DNA from: a virus
IMG/VR virus record: IMGVR_UViG_3300022752_000475
Coordinates: 1-20,553 of that record
DNA: 20,553 nucleotides
Direction: 5' to 3' (one strand)
Made by a program: the position numbers and the translations under genes. Of the stretch, positions 1-7,515 are shown in pieces. Within the stretch, counting starts at the first letter, position 1, and the number at the start of each line of letters is the position of its first letter. A model generated the notes under the pieces. The model searched no databases. It was not told where the DNA came from and worked only from the letters and a program-made list of their open reading frames with translations.

Positions 1-298
1 TCTTTTCGGAAGCCGACTCCGACTTGTCTTCTGAAGATTGCGTTGTTAAAGAACTTTTGGCTTCCTCGGATTTCTCCTTGGTCGCTGAAACCTCATCCGA
101 GGCTTCGAGTTTTGTTTGTTCGGCTTTTTCAGCAGGCGCGGGTGTCTGCTCGTTATCTCCGCTGGCCTTTTCTGTAGCTTCCGTTTCTACTTTGGCTTTT
201 TCGTCTTCCTTGGGAGTAGGATTAAAATCCCGTCCTTCGTCAGCCGCTTGCGCCATCGCCAATACATCCGCTTCAGTTAGGTTGTTTGAATCCGCCAT
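1..298 (-). CDS. Acidic Ala/Glu/Lys-rich protein, N-terminal part; possible head scaffolding protein (runs off left edge)
   Basis: An open frame with ATG at 296-298 continues to the left edge without a stop, giving 99 visible codons. The ribosome binding site AAAGGG lies five bases before the ATG. The protein begins MADSNNLTEADVLAMAQAAD and is then almost wholly low complexity, with many Glu, Lys, Ala, Ser and Thr and few aromatics, as in disordered charged proteins. In many phages the scaffold gene follows the portal in the transcription direction, and its N-terminus is acidic and disordered; this gene lies two small genes after the portal. The scaffold role is inferred from position and composition only; the C-terminal helical region that would support it is outside the window. 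Confidence 0.75.
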   Translation of the reverse strand, partial: MADSNNLTEADVLAMAQAADEGRDFNPTPKEDEKAKVETEATEKASGDNEQTPAPAEKAEQTKLEASDEVSATKEKSEEAKSSLTTQSSEDKSESASEK

Positions 299-346
299 TT
301 TGACCCTTTCTTACACTTTTCGGTAGGGAGTCATTCTACCTAAAGG

Positions 347-670
347 TTAGTCGGCTACTGGTTCATCCGATCCATCCCCATAGCCTGGAATGGCGGAGTT
401 AAGTTTTTGGGATGCCAACGACTCTAAAGTCGCAACGCAAGCCCTATATCCATTAGCACGCCCACAAGCTTCTGCAAGTTCCGCAGTTTTCTTCATCACG
501 GCAGAGGCGTTTTGACGCAAGGTTAGGTTAAGCAAAATAAGGCTAAGGCGTTTCCCAGTTGGGGTTGACAAGAATCCAGTCCACGCCTTCTCATCTTCAT
601 CTTCCCACTTAGGCTCGTTGACCCATTCTTGATCTCTGATAAACGCCAATGCTGCTTTTAGTTTTCTCAT
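347..670 (-). CDS. Hypothetical protein, 107 aa, in the head gene cluster
   Basis: ATG at 668-670 overlaps the TGA of the upstream methyltransferase gene (ATGA), so translation is probably coupled. The product has a Trp-rich charged start (WVNEPKWEDEDEKAW, about residues 16-30), a helical middle with the segment RLSLILLNLTLRQNASAVMK, and two cysteines at about residues 69 and 78. No transmembrane segment or signal peptide is evident and I do not recognise a family. Position between the portal and a possible scaffold suggests a minor head or assembly role, but nothing in the sequence itself shows this. Confidence 0.8.
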   Translation of the reverse strand: MRKLKAALAFIRDQEWVNEPKWEDEDEKAWTGFLSTPTGKRLSLILLNLTLRQNASAVMKKTAELAEACGRANGYRACVATLESLASQKLNSAIPGYGDGSDEPVAD

Positions 671-1197
671 AGCTTTATTGCCCAGGAATCGCCTTGGAAT
701 AGCGTATAGTCCTTTTGTCCTATTTCCTCAAGTAAAGCCATCTTGACTGACTTCCAACTCCAATCATGCCCAGCCATAATCCCGCCTTCTCTAAGCTTCT
801 TGCGCCAGCCTTTTAGATCTGCAAGCACGCCTTCGTAGCGGTGATCTCCATCAATATAAACCAGGTCTAGCTCGCCATCCTTGAAGAATTCAAGCGCATC
901 TAGGCTTTTGCCCCTGCTATATAAAACATTCTTAAATGGAGATACGCGCTCTTGGAACGCATCAAATACAAACTTCATCGGGCATTGCTGACTCGCCCTA
1001 TCGTTAATGTCGTAGCCGTTTAGCCACGGATCTACGGCAAGAATATCCTTAAAATACTTTGCAAGAACTACTGTTCCCTCACCACTATAAGAACCAATCT
1101 CAACCGCCCTACCAGTTGCGCCTTGTTCGTTAGCCCACTGACAGAGATGTTTTAAGCCTTCCGCTTGGAAGGCATCCCGCATTACTGGTACTTTCAA
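667..1197 (-). CDS. Class I SAM-dependent methyltransferase (Methyltransf_24-like)
   Basis: The SAM-binding glycine motif VEIGSYSGEG is at residues 32-41, an acidic motif IV-like stretch DLVYIDGDHRYEGV at 111-124, and GGIMAGHDW at 138-146. This pattern (IDGDH..Y..V..D) is typical of small class I methyltransferases that act on sugars or other small groups; the substrate cannot be told here. The longest reading starts at a TTG (1195-1197) that overlaps the portal stop codon. An ATG five codons later (1180-1182) is an equally possible start, since neither has a strong ribosome binding site. The stop overlaps the next gene (ATGA). A methyltransferase inside a head cluster is unusual and may be a cargo gene rather than a structural one. 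Confidence 0.85.
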   Translation of the reverse strand: MKVPVMRDAFQAEGLKHLCQWANEQGATGRAVEIGSYSGEGTVVLAKYFKDILAVDPWLNGYDINDRASQQCPMKFVFDAFQERVSPFKNVLYSRGKSLDALEFFKDGELDLVYIDGDHRYEGVLADLKGWRKKLREGGIMAGHDWSWKSVKMALLEEIGQKDYTLFQGDSWAIKL

Positions 1198-3074
1198 CCC
1201 GCCATCGGTGCTGGTGCTTGGCCTTGCATTGCTTCTGGAGGCAATTGTTGCCCCTGCTGTTGCATCTGAGCCTTACCTGCATCACGAAGCTGTTTCTGGA
1301 TAGCGCGGGATGTATTGGGGTCAACCTGTTCCAACGCTGCCAAGTGCTGTTGTAAGTGTGCCATTAGAACTTGCATTGCGCTCTGATCGACCTGCTGCTG
1401 TCGCTGTTGAGCCGCTTGGTTAAACGCGAAGAGAACGGATATATGCGCTTTGTGATCATCGCTAGGCTTGATTGCGACTGGGAATCCAGTTGCAAGCATA
1501 GTCGCGATTTCAGTCGCTTGATCTTCAGCCTGATCGCCAGAGGCTGCGTTAGGATCTTGGAAGAGTCTGCGGACCAGCGATGGATCGTCTTGTTCAAGCA
1601 CTGACTTTACCAGTTCGCCTTGATTGACAAAAGGATTATTTTGGAACATTTGCATTCGCGATACAGACTTCTGCAACGCAAACTGGCGGTTAATGAAGTC
1701 AAGTCCACCCTTTGGCTCAATGGAATACTCATCGTGGATACCTTCGGGTGGCATCGTGCCAGTCTCTTCAGCATAGCGATACATCAAGTCTTTCTTGTTG
1801 TACTGCGTGTAAAGCGACCAGCACTGTTTAAAGAGATGGGCTAGACCCATTCGAAACATACGATTGCGAAGATCGCCAGACGCTGCTGCTTGCGACTGCA
1901 ACGCTTGAATCTCTGTGGCAGTCTTGCGATCCGATACTTGGAACTGAGAGCCAGAACCAAAGTCTGGATTGCCCATCCGCTGTTCAGAAAGCAGACGCTC
2001 TTCAAGCATCAGTTTCTGGAAGTCAAATGGAGGCTGGCTAAACTGAACTGGCTTTAAGCCTTGTGGCAGAATCTGCCCAGGTTGCATCTTCAAGTTCGAT
2101 GTGTTTAGCGATATTGGATTCTGTGCTTCAAAAACGGGTCGGTTGGCCAGTTCAACGTAATCGGAGAGGGAGTTCTTTAGCTTATTTAGCAGATTCTCAT
2201 TAGGGAGCAGGATCTCTGCTACGCCTCTCGGACTGTACCAACCGCCCCCTGTGACCTCATAGGGGAAATCTACGAAAGGTGGTTCACCGTGACGATAGGG
2301 CAATGTGAAGGGCTTGCGGACATCTTCAGTTACGACAAGCGGACTGTACGTCTCGACCTTCCATCCGTCTTCAGAAGGTGTGTACATCTCCCAAAGAATA
2401 ATGCGATCATTCTCAGCTTCCTGAGTAATTCCCTCGCGTCTATAAATCTCGTCTTGAATCTCACTTCGTAAGCCCACCGATTTGGAGGGTTTACCAGAAA
2501 TTGTTTTGATAAAGTTCTCATCCTGCTTGTACAATGGATTTGCCTTATAGGAATCGACACTCGTTGAGATGATGTGAACGATGAAATCTGCATCTTTGAA
2601 CTCCTTGGTATAGGAAGGAACGATGATATGGAATGGATCAATTGCCTCAAACTCAATGCGCTTCTTGTCCTCGTTCCAGATTACCTTTGACACGCCACGT
2701 CCGTAGAGCAACAAGTTGTCAATTACGGAAACAATCTCTTTCTGAAAGTTTGTACGCTCACGCATATTGTAATCAAACCAACGCTCGGCTGATACGGTCA
2801 GCGGTGTCAACTGCTGGCGCATCGGTACAAAGCTGGAAAGAATGTCGTTGCCAATCGCGCTGTTGACGAAGCTTGGCTTCAGCTTCTCAATCGCTGTGTC
2901 AATTAGCTGAACGTGGAGATCTGCTGCTGTAGGCCAAGGCTTGACCTTGCGGCGTACACCAAAGTAGCGAGCTTGATAGAACAACCGTTGGCGGTTCTCC
3001 CAAGTCTCTCGCTGGTTAAGCGCATCAATGATCCTTGTATAATAATCTGTACGGCGCGTATCTTTAGCGTTCAT
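1194..3074 (-). CDS. Phage portal protein (head-tail connector)
   Basis: A 626-residue protein of the size of large podovirus-type portals. It has an N-terminal region with VKPWPTAADLHVQLIDTAIE (about residues 43-62), as in many portals where a W-P-G/T-A-D-hydrophobic motif precedes the wing domain. A central region follows (YGRGVSKVIWNEDKKRIEFE, then SPRGVAEILLPNENLLNKLK), and the C-terminus is rich in Gln, Met and Pro, as in portal crown tails. The portal forms the dodecameric ring through which DNA is packaged. Start ATG at 3074 has GAGAAAGAC upstream and overlaps the stop of the lipoprotein gene. The place downstream of the large terminase is standard. The family call is from recognition of the overall pattern, not a search. 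Confidence 0.9.
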   Translation of the reverse strand: MNAKDTRRTDYYTRIIDALNQRETWENRQRLFYQARYFGVRRKVKPWPTAADLHVQLIDTAIEKLKPSFVNSAIGNDILSSFVPMRQQLTPLTVSAERWFDYNMRERTNFQKEIVSVIDNLLLYGRGVSKVIWNEDKKRIEFEAIDPFHIIVPSYTKEFKDADFIVHIISTSVDSYKANPLYKQDENFIKTISGKPSKSVGLRSEIQDEIYRREGITQEAENDRIILWEMYTPSEDGWKVETYSPLVVTEDVRKPFTLPYRHGEPPFVDFPYEVTGGGWYSPRGVAEILLPNENLLNKLKNSLSDYVELANRPVFEAQNPISLNTSNLKMQPGQILPQGLKPVQFSQPPFDFQKLMLEERLLSEQRMGNPDFGSGSQFQVSDRKTATEIQALQSQAAASGDLRNRMFRMGLAHLFKQCWSLYTQYNKKDLMYRYAEETGTMPPEGIHDEYSIEPKGGLDFINRQFALQKSVSRMQMFQNNPFVNQGELVKSVLEQDDPSLVRRLFQDPNAASGDQAEDQATEIATMLATGFPVAIKPSDDHKAHISVLFAFNQAAQQRQQQVDQSAMQVLMAHLQQHLAALEQVDPNTSRAIQKQLRDAGKAQMQQQGQQLPPEAMQGQAPAPMAG

Positions 3075-3310
3075 TTTTGTCTTTCTCTGCTCAATTCAAA
3101 TGACAGATCGTTGACGTAATGCAAAGCACGCTTGGCCCAAGCGCGTATTTTTGGATCAGCAGTACGGATAGAAGAATAGTTTTCATCTCGCATTAAAGAC
3201 TCAACTGCCCCCGTTGTTTGGGTTACTGGTGTCGTTGTTGCGCAACCACCAAGACTCACCACGCAAATCACGCTCAATAGCTTCGCGATTCTTGCGCCAA
3301 TCGGCTTCAA
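3071..3310 (-). CDS. Small lipoprotein, candidate outer-membrane spanin (Rz1-like)
   Basis: The frame is open up to a TTG at 3391, but the best start is the TTG at 3308-3310. From there the product begins with Lys/Arg (KPIGARIAK), a hydrophobic run LLSVICVVSLGG, then Cys23 followed by ATTT, a clear signal-peptidase II lipobox (LGGC). The mature part would be about 57 residues, ending with a charged helix (LSFELSRERQK). It overlaps the 62-residue membrane-protein gene in another frame, and its stop overlaps the portal start (ATGA). Nested small membrane protein plus lipoprotein is the hallmark of Rz/Rz1 spanin pairs. The TTG start and the spanin role are inferences; it could be another phage lipoprotein. 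Confidence 0.65.
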   Translation of the reverse strand: MKPIGARIAKLLSVICVVSLGGCATTTPVTQTTGAVESLMRDENYSSIRTADPKIRAWAKRALHYVNDLSFELSRERQK

Positions 3311-3389
3311 GGTTTTGTGTTCGCTTTTCTTTCCAACCTGGAATGATGCGAAACACGGCTGCGATGATCTCAAGGATTGCACGCAGCAC
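3201..3389 (-). CDS. 62-aa protein with N-terminal membrane segment, candidate inner-membrane spanin (Rz-like)
   Basis: Starts with GTG at 3387-3389, seven bases after the stop of the holin-like gene, without an obvious ribosome binding site, so coupling is likely. Residues 2-18 (LRAILEIIAAVFRIIPG) form a hydrophobic or membrane-anchor helix. Residues 19-45 are a highly charged helix (KEKRTQNLEADWRKNREAIE), and the tail is polar (NNDTSNPNNGGS). A lipoprotein frame overlaps it from inside. The anchor-plus-charged-helix layout fits an inner-membrane spanin subunit, but 62 residues is shorter than most known ones, so it may instead be an accessory holin or antiholin-type protein. Confidence 0.6.
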   Translation of the reverse strand: MLRAILEIIAAVFRIIPGWKEKRTQNLEADWRKNREAIERDLRGESWWLRNNDTSNPNNGGS

Positions 3390-3396
3390 AAATAAA

Positions 3397-3567
3397 TTAT
3401 TTAATATTTAACCCGACTGTCTTTAGGAAGTTTACGATCTTTTCCAAGATCGAATCATCCGCTGGGGTCGGTGTGAGTTTAACAATGATGCGAGCAGCGA
3501 GAACGATGCCACCAACAGCGGCTACGATCTCTTGCCAATTTGAAGTAATCCAATTCCAGATATTCAT
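3397..3567 (-). CDS. 56-aa membrane protein, holin-like
   Basis: Has a strong ribosome binding site: AGGAGG lies at the very end of the terminase gene, eight bases before ATG 3567, and the terminase TAA is in between. The product starts MNIWNWITSNWQEI, then one transmembrane helix VAAVGGIVLAARIIV (about residues 15-29), then KLTPTPADDSILEKIVNFLK. I recall this 'KLTPTPxDDxxLEKIxxFLK' type from many unnamed phage small proteins. A single transmembrane helix with a short amphipathic tail, next to a possible spanin pair, makes a holin or holin-like role plausible; not shown. Confidence 0.75.
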   Translation of the reverse strand: MNIWNWITSNWQEIVAAVGGIVLAARIIVKLTPTPADDSILEKIVNFLKTVGLNIK

Positions 3568-3572
3568 AGTGT

Positions 3573-4997
3573 TTATCCTCCTGGGTCAAATCCAGCCATG
3601 ACGGGATCGTGGGATACCATCATTTCTTGAAGTGACTTCCAAGTTGGACGCTCTATCTGAAATGTCAAGTCAAGACCTACATTTGTGCTACTGAGGCATA
3701 AGGCCAGTGCGTCAGCTCTGTCGGGTGATGCTATGCCTCTGGCACGCATTGAGTCCTTGGATTCCACGCCAAGCTTGCCCTTGCTATTGGTGATTGTACG
3801 CCTGCAAGTCAACTGCGCGGTCAAGTCCTCATCCTCTGGCAGTATAATCTCAGCATCCTCAATCTTCTTTGCCATCCCATACCACATCTCAGCAGACCGA
3901 TTGGTATAGGCGTTGTTGTCATAGGCAGTAGCCCCAAAGTTCACGCGATTGACTGCCCATCCAGACTCGGCCAAGGCATCGCACATGACCATCCCCATCC
4001 CGCTTGCGTCAGCGTAGATGTTGTTGGCTTCTAGCCCAGCCTTCTTAAATTCGACTATAAACCTGCCAACCGCTGCCATCGTGTCTTTCTCACGCCAAGC
4101 AATCATAGGTAGAATCTTGTTGCCATCGCTGATACAAATGACGTTTTGATCGCCACCCGCTGCAAAGTCCACGCCTGCTATGCGTACACCTGGCTTGAAT
4201 CTGGGTGGCGTGTTGTAGCAGTTCTGTAGCTGGGTGAGGTTGATAACTAGGCTTTCCAGCCCTATGTCAACAAACTCGCCGTAGATCATAGATCGGGTCA
4301 GCGGGTGCTTCTCGCCATATCGCTGGACTACCTCATCAATCTGAGTCTGTGTTATGTGTGGGCAGTCAAACGCTGTGACTGCGTGCTTTGACCACATATT
4401 CGCTTCCTTAGTAAACGCACGATAGAACGCACCGCTAGTTCCGCCTGGACTGGATGCGATTAGCAAGCGGGTTGGTTGACATCGACTGATAGCCTCAAAC
4501 AGCGGGTCGGCTACGGTCTTGGCTTCGTCCACTACCATCAGCAATGGATGGTATTCGTGGTCTTCTGCGTGCCAGCCTTCAGCACGCCCAGGATCAGTCG
4601 CTGAGTACCCTATAATGCGTGATGTGTTGCCGTTGGGGTGGAGGTAGCGGATCTCGCCAGATGTTACCTCCCAAGCCCCACCAAGCTTGGCAATGTGATT
4701 GCGCAGGCTAGGCCAAAGTTGGCTTTCGACTTGGCGGAAAACGCCTGCCGTGGTTACAGCGATTGAGCGCGGGTAAACGAGCGCGTGCCATATCAAAATA
4801 GCCGAAATGACTGTGCTGGTCTTGCCAGAGCCGTTGGCTGCACGCAAGGCTACGCGACAGTCTCTAGGCTCTAAATCGCGCAATACCTTCCTTTGCCAAT
4901 CATAAAGATTGATGCCCAAGACATTAGATGCGAATGCAGATGGTTTAGAGAGGTCTTCAAGTATCTCCTCTTGCGTGCGTTTGGGAGGCTTTGGCAT
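3573..4997 (-). CDS. terL: Terminase large subunit (TerL)
   Basis: The DNA-packaging motor ATPase and genome-cutting nuclease. Visible motifs in the 474-residue protein: Walker A AANGSGKT at residues 53-60; Walker B LLMVVDEA at 152-159 with the catalytic Glu; SSPGGTSGAFY, a coupling-motif-like segment, at 182-192; and three nuclease acidic sites, VDFAAGGD (D277), IYADASG (D330) and SPDRADAL (D426). This is the Terminase_6 type ATPase plus RNase H-like nuclease order. The length is normal. ATG at 4997 is used because no in-frame upstream start has better support, though the ribosome binding site (AGAGGT) is rather far upstream. It lies 61 bases after the small terminase gene. Confidence 0.95.
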   Translation of the reverse strand: MPKPPKRTQEEILEDLSKPSAFASNVLGINLYDWQRKVLRDLEPRDCRVALRAANGSGKTSTVISAILIWHALVYPRSIAVTTAGVFRQVESQLWPSLRNHIAKLGGAWEVTSGEIRYLHPNGNTSRIIGYSATDPGRAEGWHAEDHEYHPLLMVVDEAKTVADPLFEAISRCQPTRLLIASSPGGTSGAFYRAFTKEANMWSKHAVTAFDCPHITQTQIDEVVQRYGEKHPLTRSMIYGEFVDIGLESLVINLTQLQNCYNTPPRFKPGVRIAGVDFAAGGDQNVICISDGNKILPMIAWREKDTMAAVGRFIVEFKKAGLEANNIYADASGMGMVMCDALAESGWAVNRVNFGATAYDNNAYTNRSAEMWYGMAKKIEDAEIILPEDEDLTAQLTCRRTITNSKGKLGVESKDSMRARGIASPDRADALALCLSSTNVGLDLTFQIERPTWKSLQEMMVSHDPVMAGFDPGG

Positions 4998-5058
4998 AGG
5001 CGTATGTTAAGACCTCTTTTTGTTTTGAGCCACAATAATTTGGGGGGGTATATGCGTA

Positions 5059-5748
5059 TTAAATGGGGGCTGGGGGGTTGGCAGGGGGCGTGGTGGTGGG
5101 AGGATACTTTGCCAAGGACTCTGCTCTAGGTTTGCGAAGTTTCATTCGCTTGTGACGAGGCTTAGGAGTTTTTGCTTGTGCATCTTGTTGTTGCTCAACA
5201 CTGTTGGTCTTGTTGATACAATACTTATTATTCGACAAATCATTTTCTGGTTTGGTAGTAACTGGTTGAATATCAATGTAGTTATGACCGCTTTCAATTT
5301 GTCGCTTTTCCGCACTCGCCGTATTTTTCTTTCTCACCGCGATGCCCGCGAGTAAAGAGGCTAAGTTTCCGCTTATCCCGTGCGTAACGTCTTGCGTAAC
5401 ATTCAGCCGCGCACTTGGTTGCGCATATCCATGCGTTCTTTCTAGTATCCAGGCTCGCGCCTGCCAACTCTTTTCCCCTGCTAGTTCTACGCTGCGAAGC
5501 AATCCCATCTCATGTTCACGCCTTGCCTTTTTTACAAGCCTTCCGAAGTCTTGGCGTTTACTTATCCACCCTTGCGCAGTGCTAGGGTTTATTCCTATAT
5601 ACTCTGCCGCGCGTTCTAAAGTAAACCCCGCGCGCACTGCATCTATTATCTTCGCGCCTAGTTTTTCATCGTATTGCGTAGGCCTACCATTTTTCGCCTT
5701 ATCGGTTGGCAATTCTAACGCGCTTGGAGATGCGCCTGATTCATCCAT
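5059..5748 (-). CDS. terS: Probable terminase small subunit (TerS)
   Basis: A 229-residue protein directly upstream of TerL. After a short linker, GRPTQYDEKLGAKIIDAVRA (21-40) leads into a helix-turn-helix (ERAAEYIGINPSTAQGWISK, about 45-64), typical of TerS DNA-recognition domains. A helical segment with EHEMGLLRSVELAG and WQARAWILERTHG follows, which matches oligomerisation domains of this type. The C-terminal 70 residues are Lys/Gln/Pro-rich and end in a Thr-Pro-rich tail. ATG 5748 has AAGGA six to seven bases upstream. It is the first gene of the leftward packaging module, so the promoter should lie in the gap 5749-5822 or within the next gene. Confidence 0.85.
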   Translation of the reverse strand: MDESGASPSALELPTDKAKNGRPTQYDEKLGAKIIDAVRAGFTLERAAEYIGINPSTAQGWISKRQDFGRLVKKARREHEMGLLRSVELAGEKSWQARAWILERTHGYAQPSARLNVTQDVTHGISGNLASLLAGIAVRKKNTASAEKRQIESGHNYIDIQPVTTKPENDLSNNKYCINKTNSVEQQQDAQAKTPKPRHKRMKLRKPRAESLAKYPPTTTPPANPPAPI

Positions 5749-5822
5749 AAGTCATCCTTATACCTTATTTGAGGCTAAAAGAAAGTGTAGACAATACCAG
5801 CCGATGGCATTATCTTGCTCAA
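5749..5822. promoter_or_regulatory. Divergent intergenic region between the packaging module and the rightward small-gene module
   Basis: The 74 bases separate the leftward small terminase gene from the rightward gene at 5823, so promoters in both directions are expected. On the + strand TAGACA (5788-5793) and TATCTT (5811-5816) are spaced by 17 bases and could act as weak sigma70 -35 and -10 boxes, but transcription would then start at or next to the ATG. No convincing leftward box was found. The assignment rests mainly on gene orientation. Confidence 0.35.
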
Positions 5823-6068
5823 ATGAATAACACATATCTAACCCAACCCAACGGGGTTAAAGCCGTTGGGAAAACAATATTTGACAATCAGGATTCTAAA
5901 GGCCGTCAATTCCTTTGGAATCTTTTCGAGGATGGTTCTGCGATGACTCGCGAGATTACTCGCCATTCACGCTATGCAGGCAGCGCGGTTGAAACTTACC
6001 GCGAGATTCACGCCGCAGGCTCAGAGATGGCGCGCCTAATCGCGCTTAAAGTGGAGAGTGCAAAATGA
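5823..6068 (+). CDS. Hypothetical protein, 81 aa
   Basis: The frame is open from a TTG at 5769, but the ATG at 5823 is the likelier start because the extra 18 codons would cross the only promoter-sized gap. The product begins MNNTYLTQPNGVKAVGK and contains QDSKGRQFLWNLFEDGSAMT and a helical C-terminus with EIHAAGSEMARLIALKVE. The 'SAMTREITRHSRYAGSAVET' part resembles a short helix-turn-helix-like segment, which is only a visual impression. Its TGA overlaps the ATG of the next tiny gene. First gene of the rightward run; function unknown. Confidence 0.75.
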   Translation: MNNTYLTQPNGVKAVGKTIFDNQDSKGRQFLWNLFEDGSAMTREITRHSRYAGSAVETYREIHAAGSEMARLIALKVESAK

Positions 6069-6145
6069 CTGACCTTATCATCGCTATCATCTTCCTCTCG
6101 CCATGCGTTTTATTCATGGCGATGGGGTATTTTGGCAAAAACTAA
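6065..6145 (+). CDS. 26-aa hydrophobic peptide
   Basis: ATG at 6065 overlaps the TGA of the preceding gene. The 26 residues are nearly all one membrane segment: LIIAIIFLSPCVLFMAMGYF after MTD, then GKN. Support comes from the coupling overlap and the coherent hydrophobic composition. Function unknown; small single-pass peptides are common in phage early regions. Confidence 0.5.
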   Translation: MTDLIIAIIFLSPCVLFMAMGYFGKN

Positions 6146-6168
6146 AAACAAAAAAGGAAACACACACA

Positions 6169-6456
6169 ATGCAAGCTATACAAACAAAATACTACGGCGC
6201 AACTAACCACAGAGGCGCAAGAATTAAAGCAACTTGTGACGCTGGTCAGATCACAATTCCATGGAGTTATGATCTTGGCACAGGGGCAAACCATGAGGCA
6301 GCATGCAAGGCATTAAAGAAAAAAATCCAACTGCAAAACGAAAAAAGATATTTGAATTATACATGCGCGGATGATCCTTGGATTCAACCTATGATCGGCG
6401 GTGCGCTGCCGAATAACGCGGGATATGCGTTTGTGTTTGTGGGGGATTTAAAATGA
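6169..6456 (+). CDS. Conserved small phage protein, 95 aa (MQAIQTKYYGATNHRGARIK type)
   Basis: ATG at 6169 is preceded by AAAGGA ten bases upstream and is preferred over an earlier in-frame start at 6103 that lies inside the 26-aa gene. The N-terminus, with TKYYGATNHRGARIKA, then TIPWSYDLGTGANHEAACKA, is a pattern I recall from many unnamed phage and prophage proteins, always about this length. The C-terminus ends GYAFVFVGDLK. No catalytic motif or membrane segment is visible. The stop overlaps the next gene (ATGA). Function unknown. Confidence 0.8.
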   Translation: MQAIQTKYYGATNHRGARIKATCDAGQITIPWSYDLGTGANHEAACKALKKKIQLQNEKRYLNYTCADDPWIQPMIGGALPNNAGYAFVFVGDLK

Positions 6457-7085
6457 TGACATTCGAGCATGCGACAACGTCAACGGGCGGCGGATTCTCT
6501 CGCCCTTCTAAAATGCCTTGCCCCGCTTATTCTATTCCTGCTTCCCTTTGCAAGGTAGGCGGGAAGCTGAGAAAGGTAGAGGGTTCGGTGTGTAGTAAGT
6601 GCTACGCGATGAAAGGAAACTATGGCTTTCCCGCAGTACGGGCTGCCTTGGCTCGCCGTTTGCGTTCCTTGCGCCGTAGCGATTGGGTGGAAAGTATGGT
6701 CTACCTAATTGAAGCAGAGGGTAACGCATTTTTTAGGTGGCATGATTCTGGAGATATCCAGAATCAGAATCATCTTAAAAAGATCATAGAGGTTTGCGAG
6801 CGCACGCCTGGAGTGCGCCATTGGCTGCCTACAAGAGAAGCTGGCATTCTTCAATCGTTCATCAATAACGGCGGGAAAGTGCCTGCGAATCTTACCATTC
6901 GCCTTTCCGCGCATATGATAGATGGGATTGCGCCGTTGCCATTGGCTAGGCGATTAGGCGTTCAAGTTTCGACTGTAGTTACGAGCGGGAAAACTTGCCC
7001 ATCCGCTGAGCAGGGGAACAAGTGTCTTACCTGTCGCGCTTGTTGGGATAAAAATAAGGAGATAGTAGCATATGGAAAACATTAA
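6453..7085 (+). CDS. GP88-family phage protein (mycobacteriophage Gp88-like domain)
   Basis: A 210-residue protein with the GP88 pattern: N-terminal TGGGFSRPSKMPCPAYSIPA, then CSKCYAMKGNY (about residues 47-57), FFRWHDSGDIQN (about 93-104), HWLPTREAGIL, NLTIRLSAHMIDG, and a C-terminal cysteine group TCPSAEQGNKCLTCRACWDK. Conserved Cys pairs and the W-H-D-S-G-D segment are family features; the biochemical role of GP88 proteins is not established to my knowledge. ATG 6453 overlaps the previous stop and GGGGGA lies six bases upstream; ATG 6456 is an alternative one codon later. Cysteine clusters suggest a metal site (inference). Confidence 0.85.
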   Translation: MMTFEHATTSTGGGFSRPSKMPCPAYSIPASLCKVGGKLRKVEGSVCSKCYAMKGNYGFPAVRAALARRLRSLRRSDWVESMVYLIEAEGNAFFRWHDSGDIQNQNHLKKIIEVCERTPGVRHWLPTREAGILQSFINNGGKVPANLTIRLSAHMIDGIAPLPLARRLGVQVSTVVTSGKTCPSAEQGNKCLTCRACWDKNKEIVAYGKH

Positions 7086-7281
7086 AGGAAAGTTCGGGAA
7101 TAAAGAATTCAAAATTTGGAAGGATTCAGAAATTGAACTTTATTTTTGGGCATGGGGAATCTATGGCGGCCAAGTGGCAAGCCTGGCAAGATGTTGGGAA
7201 AGTATACGTTGCGCGGCTAGCGTTTGGGAGAAGGATAGCGCGGGCAATTGGAGACATTCAAGTGAGGCGATAACATCGTGA
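7072..7281 (+). CDS. Hypothetical protein, 69 aa
   Basis: ATG at 7072 lies ten bases after AAGGAG and overlaps the end of the GP88 gene by 14 bases. The product starts MENIKGKFGNKEFKIWKDSE and is Trp-rich later (WAWGIYGG, WESIRCAASVWEKD, GNWRH). No known domain recognised. The TGA stop overlaps a GTG that opens the next small gene. Confidence 0.7.
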   Translation: MENIKGKFGNKEFKIWKDSEIELYFWAWGIYGGQVASLARCWESIRCAASVWEKDSAGNWRHSSEAITS

Positions 7282-7412
7282 CATCCTACGCCGTTTACAA
7301 TTCATGCGGCCAATTCCAGGCACGCTTTTTGACCTGGAGGAGCGCACTGCGTTGGGCAATCCGTGAAGGCATGGAATGGACCGCAATAATAAGAAAGGAG
7401 GTAGGCGAATGA
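7278..7412 (+). CDS. Hypothetical protein, 44 aa (GTG start)
   Basis: GTG at 7278 overlaps the TGA of the previous gene (GTGA). Product MTSYAVYNSCGQFQARFLTW then RSALRWAIREGMEW and a short charged end. The last codons carry AAAGGAGGT, the ribosome binding site of the following gene, and the stop overlaps its ATG. The compact coupling on both ends supports expression. Function unknown. Confidence 0.55.
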   Translation: MTSYAVYNSCGQFQARFLTWRSALRWAIREGMEWTAIIRKEVGE

Positions 7413-7504
7413 ATTCCCCTCAAATATATGCCTTGGGCTTGCTCCACGGCTGCTTAGTTTTGGGCTTTGTGGTGCTGGTATGGCCACGCAGTAAACGGAA
7501 ATAG
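7409..7504 (+). CDS. 31-aa single-pass membrane peptide
   Basis: AAAGGAGGT six bases before the ATG is among the best ribosome binding sites in the window. The peptide is MNSPQIYALGLLHGCLVLGF followed by VVLVWPRSKRK: one membrane helix and a basic end, so Cin orientation of the C-terminus is likely by the positive-inside rule. Function unknown; the strong initiation site argues that it is made in quantity. Confidence 0.65.
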   Translation: MNSPQIYALGLLHGCLVLGFVVLVWPRSKRK

Positions 7505-7515
7505 TTTTCCCTCGT

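Noticed and set aside
5041-5060. G-run (seven Gs) after the small terminase as a terminator or frameshift site
   Set aside because: No hairpin is associated, and it lies in a non-coding gap after the stop codon, so slippage would not alter a protein.
5342-5830. 162-codon + strand frame antisense to the small terminase
   Set aside because: Shadow of the terminase gene; it would cross the divergent gap and has no independent support.
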